DNA from: Euptelea pleiosperma
Lineage: Eukaryota; Streptophyta; Magnoliopsida; Ranunculales; Eupteleaceae
Reading direction: 5' to 3'
Length of the DNA stretch: 64,000 nucleotides
Assembly: GCA_035048495.1 (NCBI GenBank)
Contig: JASUTR010000021.1
Span: 1-64,000, forward strand
Part shown: in pieces, positions 60,101 through 64,000 of the stretch
How positions within the stretch are numbered: position 1 is the stretch's first letter
Layout: every line of letters begins with the position of its first letter
Made by a program: the position numbers and the translations under genes
The notes under the pieces: generated by a model
What the model saw: only the letters and a program-made list of their open reading frames with translations
The model's database searches: none
Told to the model about the DNA's origin: nothing

Positions 60101-62238
60101 ATTCGAGAAAGCGCTGCTTGGAACAGATGAATGTTTAGAGGAATTTTCAGAAGACTGTCGGCGAACACCCACCACTCCAACTTCACGTTTAATAGCCCCA
60201 ACCATACCAGGTGATCTGGAATCAGGAGACGGCACGTGAACTGGGTCTGAAGATGAGGAATACAACCCAACGACAGAATTGTTTGATGCCAGTGGTGCAG
60301 AGTATCGTTGAGAATCATGTGGCTTCAGTTCCGGCAACCGAGAACCTGAGTTTGGGACTGTTGCCCGCGTCTCTTCCAATAATTCTTTCCTATAAGTGCC
60401 ATTTGAATTAGCATCTCGAGTACGTCTGGGGCCAGAGTCAGAGGGCCCATTTAAAGCTTGAGATGACTTCTGCCACTCTGAGTTTCTGGCACCTGAGTGC
60501 TTTTGATCAGTTAGAATCCCTGTTAAGCTGCAGAAAGAGGAAAAGAGGAATATGAGCATAGGTTCAAACAGAGAAAACAAAAAAATAACCATTGGGCTCA
60601 AAATCCCTAGAAAAGTTGTCTATTTTAATACATTGCATAACATGGGCAAAAACTGCCAGCTGGATGAAACTATTTCACAGCAGACAGAGCATTGGCTTCA
60701 TGTTAAACTATCGAAGTATCACAATTAGTTTATTGTTTAAAGATAAACTGCACAATATGGTACCTTAGAGCAACTCTTTGCCACATAGATGGGATGCGAA
60801 TTACAATATGACGTAGAAGCAAGTGTATGAGATTCAATAAGACAGAGAAAACAAATAACAGTACCTCCTTTCAGAAACATTTGAGATCACTTGCTCATTA
60901 GCAGAAGTTGAACACTGAGGCGATGCAGGCTTTATTTCCTTATCCATATTTTGATTAGCTCTGTTGTCTCTCACAATACGAAACTCTCGGCTGATTCCTG
61001 CATCTAGTCAGATTTTATCCATCAATTGTTACACCAATAAACCAATAGTAGGGCTTGTGTATCCAGAAGGAACAGTCAGCCATCGTACACGTCAAAGAAC
61101 ATAAAACGACAAAGGTGATTCCATAAGTCAGTAGGGAAAAATTTGTGTAGAAGACAGCATATTATCCAAACAAAAGGGCCTCGTGACCAAATTGGCAATA
61201 AATCAATGAAGAAAACATTTGTGCATAATTGATAAATTCAGCAATCCATAAGATAAATGACTCAGATGAAAATCAATGTATGGATATTAAGATGGATGAG
61301 TAGAAAGACTAGGAAAAGACGAAATCAGAAATGAGCATAACACCCAAGATAATCTAGTAGTCCCAATAGAGGATAAAATAAAGCAAAGCTAATTGGGATG
61401 GTTTGGCCATGTAAAACAAAGACCAAAAAATGATACCAGTGAGAAGGAGTTTCGGTGCAGATTGAAGGCCCTAAAAGGGTGACAGGAAGAACGATAAAGA
61501 CATGGATTGAGGTAATAAAAAAATATCTGAAGACATGTGCCTTAACAGAAGATATAGCTATAGGCCTATAGATAGAGTTGAATGGCGAAATACGATTCAG
61601 TTGGGATAAGCACTGATGATCATGATGATGTTGATGATGAGGACGATGATGCCAACGCACTTCCAATGCAAGGGGATTGTTGCCCGACGGGTATGAGGCC
61701 AAAGCAAACATTTTCTTTTTTATCAATCTAAAGCAAGCAATTGTGAGCAACCAATAATCCGTACAAGTTGGATTATGGATGAAAACAGTCAACAAAAAGG
61801 CTACCCCTCATTAAAAACCTGGTGTTCACATGATCAAAGCAGAAGAATCCACATGCTAAACACGGAGTAAAGTACCGGTAATGTGATTTGAAATATTAAG
61901 CCAAGAAATGACAGATTAAAGGCTTCCCTTAAGGTTCCAACCTTCATTAAACAACTAGGCAGAGATCAAGCATCATCAGGTTGCAACAATAAATTGTGAT
62001 AACATAGATACATATGCGATGCCATGTGAAAAAGTAGGGGCAAGTAAATGACAAGCAGAAATAAAAATAAAGGATAAAGCAAGTATTGGAGTCAATATCA
62101 TTTTGCATTACCAGGTAAAGCATTCCGGGCATAACCTCCTCTTTGAGCATTGCGATCTGAAAATGTACGAGATTTCGTCGAGTGTCCTGTATGCTCTATA
62201 TGTGGTCTTGGTTCTGAAAAATCCCTGTAACCTGTATT
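57146..62238 (-). CDS. GIP1L: GBF-interacting protein 1-like gene, seven internal exons, with a premature stop
   Basis: Exons in transcript order are 62112-62238, 60865-60997, 59911-60527, 58938-59277, 58204-58456, 57826-57918 and 57146-57580, 1998 bp in all. Each junction has GT/AG sites and the phases agree. The protein carries family hallmarks: GYRDFSEPRPH, REFRIVRDNR, GLYSSSSDPVHVPSPDSRSP with GAIKREVGVVGVRRQSSEN, PNKEWKPKPSQK, VPEADRIRLTFGSFG, TYDPQTGYDVPFFRP, and the Pro/Tyr/Gly-rich C-terminal half. In Arabidopsis GIP1 binds G-box bZIP factors, raises their DNA binding and acts in the nucleus. The N-terminal GIP1_N domain exons and the last exons are not in the window. A TGA at 59117-59119 interrupts the frame where the family has a sense codon (KLS-x-VNF), so the locus may be a pseudogene. 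Confidence 0.88.
58605..58817. mobile_element. Two short RTE-type LINE 3' tails in an intron
   Basis: CATCCCAACTATATGGGGTT and GGCTGCATGAATCCC (minus-oriented) are typical of plant RTE 3' ends, next to ATCATCACC repeats. A plus-oriented tail (CTGGGATAAGGC, then AATAATGATGATGATAG) ends the block. Confidence 0.6.
59117..59119 (-). other. In-frame TGA in a conserved exon of the GIP1-like gene
   Basis: The exon reads HLQEKLS, TGA, VNFLENQHVIIPQHLRVPE. Both sides match the family in the same frame, so it is a point nonsense change rather than a frameshift. A CGA-to-TGA transition would explain it. Confidence 0.8.
61285..61660 (+). pseudogene. RTE-type LINE ORF2 C-terminal remnant in an intron
   Basis: Translation gives scattered matches to the end of plant RTE reverse-transcriptase proteins: a GMVWPCK stretch in place of RWFGHV, then VQIEGPKRVTGRTIKTWIEV, IKKYLK, LTEDIAI. 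It ends in a CAGTTGGGATAAGC and GATGATG-type tail. Stops and frameshifts make it a fossil. It lies in the intron between 60998 and 62111. Confidence 0.7.
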
Positions 62239-62653
62239 CTGAGCATAGATGAATAAATTTGTAAGTCGACTGTTAAATTAAAGCAATCTCTTTTTCAAAA
62301 TAATCAAAATCCATTTTTTTACGCATCCAATTCCTTTAATGAACATAGATAAATGAAACTAAATATTAAAGCATTGGTCTTAAAATTCCCCAAATTCCAA
62401 AAATTTGAACGAATTTATGCGGAATTTTGGCAAGAAACAAAGCATAACTAATATATAGAAAATATAAAACTTCAGCATGAATTCAACCCAATTAATTCAG
62501 TCAATTTGTTAAATCACTATAATTTCATATTGTTACCGAATTACAGCAATTCTTTTATAATAACAATAATAATAAAAAAAGGCCAAGCTGTGTGGTAAAA
62601 AACTATAAAAAACTCAAATCAAGATCGAAAGTTCTCTGGTCCCCAAACAAATC

Positions 62654-62692
62654 GAGAGAGAGAGAGAGAGAGAAGAAGAAGAAGAAGAAGAA
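62654..62692. repeat. (GA)n-(GAA)n microsatellite
   Basis: About nine GA units run directly into seven GAA units. Confidence 0.95.
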
Positions 62693-63035
62693 GCTCTCCA
62701 GTCCCCATTCCCGATGTGGGTACATGACCATGTATATATCAACATTAGGTATTGAAAAGAAAATTCCTACCATAATAAAGTAGATGAAAAGAAGTAGCAT
62801 TTAGTGGATTTGGAATATGGTTTATTACCCAAAGGAAACAAGAGGTCTAGTTTTGAGACCTTCGGGATTGATGAATAGCTGTTTTGGAGCAGGTGGCTTT
62901 TCAAGGTATGGGGCTTTCAAAGCCTTTTGAGAAGTATTGAAAGTAAATATAGAAGTCAAAATTTGGGGTATCCAACAATGTGTTGAATTCTTTATGTGGT
63001 GTTTGTATTTGGAAGGCATGAGTTGGAATTAATGA
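62693..63035. other. Probable intron sequence, nothing recognised
   Basis: This lies upstream of the first visible GIP1-like exon on the minus strand, next to a LINE tail. No GIP1_N domain exon is present. Confidence 0.4.
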
Positions 63036-63409
63036 ATTTTTTTGATAGGTAAAAGATTTGAATTAAAGACATGACCTAGAAGGACCCAAAAAGAAACTAT
63101 ACAGTAGCGGAAAAGGCCAAGCCAAAAGACAACAACCAAAAAAACCCCACCTCCCAAAGGCAGCCCAACAAGAAGAGCTAACAACTACAAAATCAAACAC
63201 ACCCACCGAAATACAAAATCCTCAAATCTAAAGATTCTAAACCCTTGAAGTTCAGGAATAACTGAACCCCAATGATACAGTGTAGCTTTGACGCTCATAA
63301 CAATCTCTTCAAACGCGGCCTCCTTCTCTTTGAATATCTGACGATTTCTTCTTTCCACAGCTCCCAGCATGTCAAACGGAATACCTCTCCAAAAGCTTAG
63401 GACTGGCAA
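63036..63409 (-). pseudogene. LINE C-terminal fragment
   Basis: The minus strand encodes FWRGIPFDMLGAVERRNRQI and FKEKEAAFEEIVMSVK, which match the segment after the zinc-binding domain of plant L1-type LINEs (W-x-x-x-P, ERN-R-F). A T run at 63036-63042 on the plus strand would be the poly(A) tail of this minus-oriented copy. Confidence 0.65.
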
Positions 63410-63699
63410 TGCAATCCAAAAGCTCTACAAAAGCAAAGTTGTGTATGGAAAGGAATAACTAATATGTGATGAACACAGGAGTTCAATTGAAAGTGGGATC
63501 GGGCAAAAGAGTTACATTTTGAGAAGATTAATGGTATGACGAATCTAAAGTCCACTTGAATGTTTCTCCTCTTTATGATATTGCAGTGTTATATCATGTT
63601 ATTTTGAGAAGCTCAAAGATTGAGTTGTTTGCAATCCACTTTTTAGAATACAACTACATGATTAGAAAGAGGTTAAGGTATTGGATAATGTAAAGGAAG

Positions 63700-64000
63700 A
63701 CGCATTTTTGAAATGCCGGAAGGAAAAAAATTTGTCCATTTTTTGTATCCGCTCTTATGGATTCTAGTAAATCTTCCTTACAAACGAGGTTTTTGTGGAG
63801 GTTTCACCTAAAGTGGCATTTGTTCTATGGTCAACATCCCTTAACAAAATTCTTATGGTTGATCACTTGATAAGTCATAGGAAATCATGCCCAATATTTG
63901 TTACCTTTTGCAAAAATTGTCATGAAACACTCAACCACCGTCTTCTTCATTGTGATTTCTGGGATTGGATTTGACAGCAATTTATTCAAGCTTTTGGCAT
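63700..64000 (+). pseudogene. LINE zinc-binding (zf-RVT) fragment
   Basis: The plus strand encodes VSPKVAFVLWSTSLNKILMV, DHLISHRKSCPIF, CKNCHETLNHRLLHCDFW. This is the zf-RVT domain of plant LINE reverse transcriptases, with the CxxC...HLLLHC pattern. A stop follows at DWI. It lies in the opposite orientation to the LINE fragment at 63036-63409, so two insertions or an inversion are involved. It may continue beyond the window. Confidence 0.75.

Noticed and set aside
61325..61795. 156-codon minus-strand frame
   Set aside because: It is antisense to the RTE LINE remnant and its GATGATG tail.

Overview
The window is nuclear DNA of a flowering plant. The support is a spliced GBF-interacting-protein-1-like gene, an exon of a plant-type mitochondrial ATP synthase epsilon gene, a plant mitochondrial nad7 fragment, and plant classes of transposon (copia, gypsy, CACTA, Helitron, MITE, LINE). 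The species cannot be fixed from the sequence. I saw no rRNA, tRNA, CRISPR or prokaryote-style operon.

Layout. 1-4.07 kb: a 279-bp tandem repeat, then decayed copia and gypsy pieces. 4.07-7.40 kb: a 3.3-kb LTR-type unit (copy A, TG...CA ends, 5-bp target duplication) inserted in an unidentified short reading frame that carries a 105-bp in-frame duplication. 8.5-9.1 kb: a candidate small exon and an ATP synthase epsilon exon cut at its 5' side by a Helitron 3' end. 9.1-16.5 kb: AT-rich DNA with MITEs and small repeats.

16.49-48.34 kb: the main feature, a head-to-tail array of about 15 copies of a roughly 2.1-kb composite unit. Each unit joins an AT-rich leader, about 650 bp of AACGGTT palindromes ending in a CACTA-type terminus, a purine/pyrimidine-rich block with a strong hairpin, and a segment ending in a Helitron-type 3' terminus. 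The array starts next to plant telomere-type CCCTAAA repeats and ends fused to mitochondrial nad7 DNA. Copy B of the LTR-type unit is nested in it at 30967-33648.

48.34-56.9 kb: the nad7 insert, the N-terminal part of a CACTA transposase, AT-rich DNA, a second CACTA terminus and a 29-bp minisatellite. 57.1-62.2 kb: seven internal exons of the GIP1-like gene on the minus strand, with one in-frame TGA and no first or last exons in view. 58.6-64 kb also holds LINE fragments, in introns of that gene and at its 5' side.

In short, one low-copy gene remnant is embedded in nested repeats. The most unusual items are the CACTA/Helitron composite satellite and the hairpin architecture shared by the two LTR copies, one hairpin theme of which recurs in the satellite.
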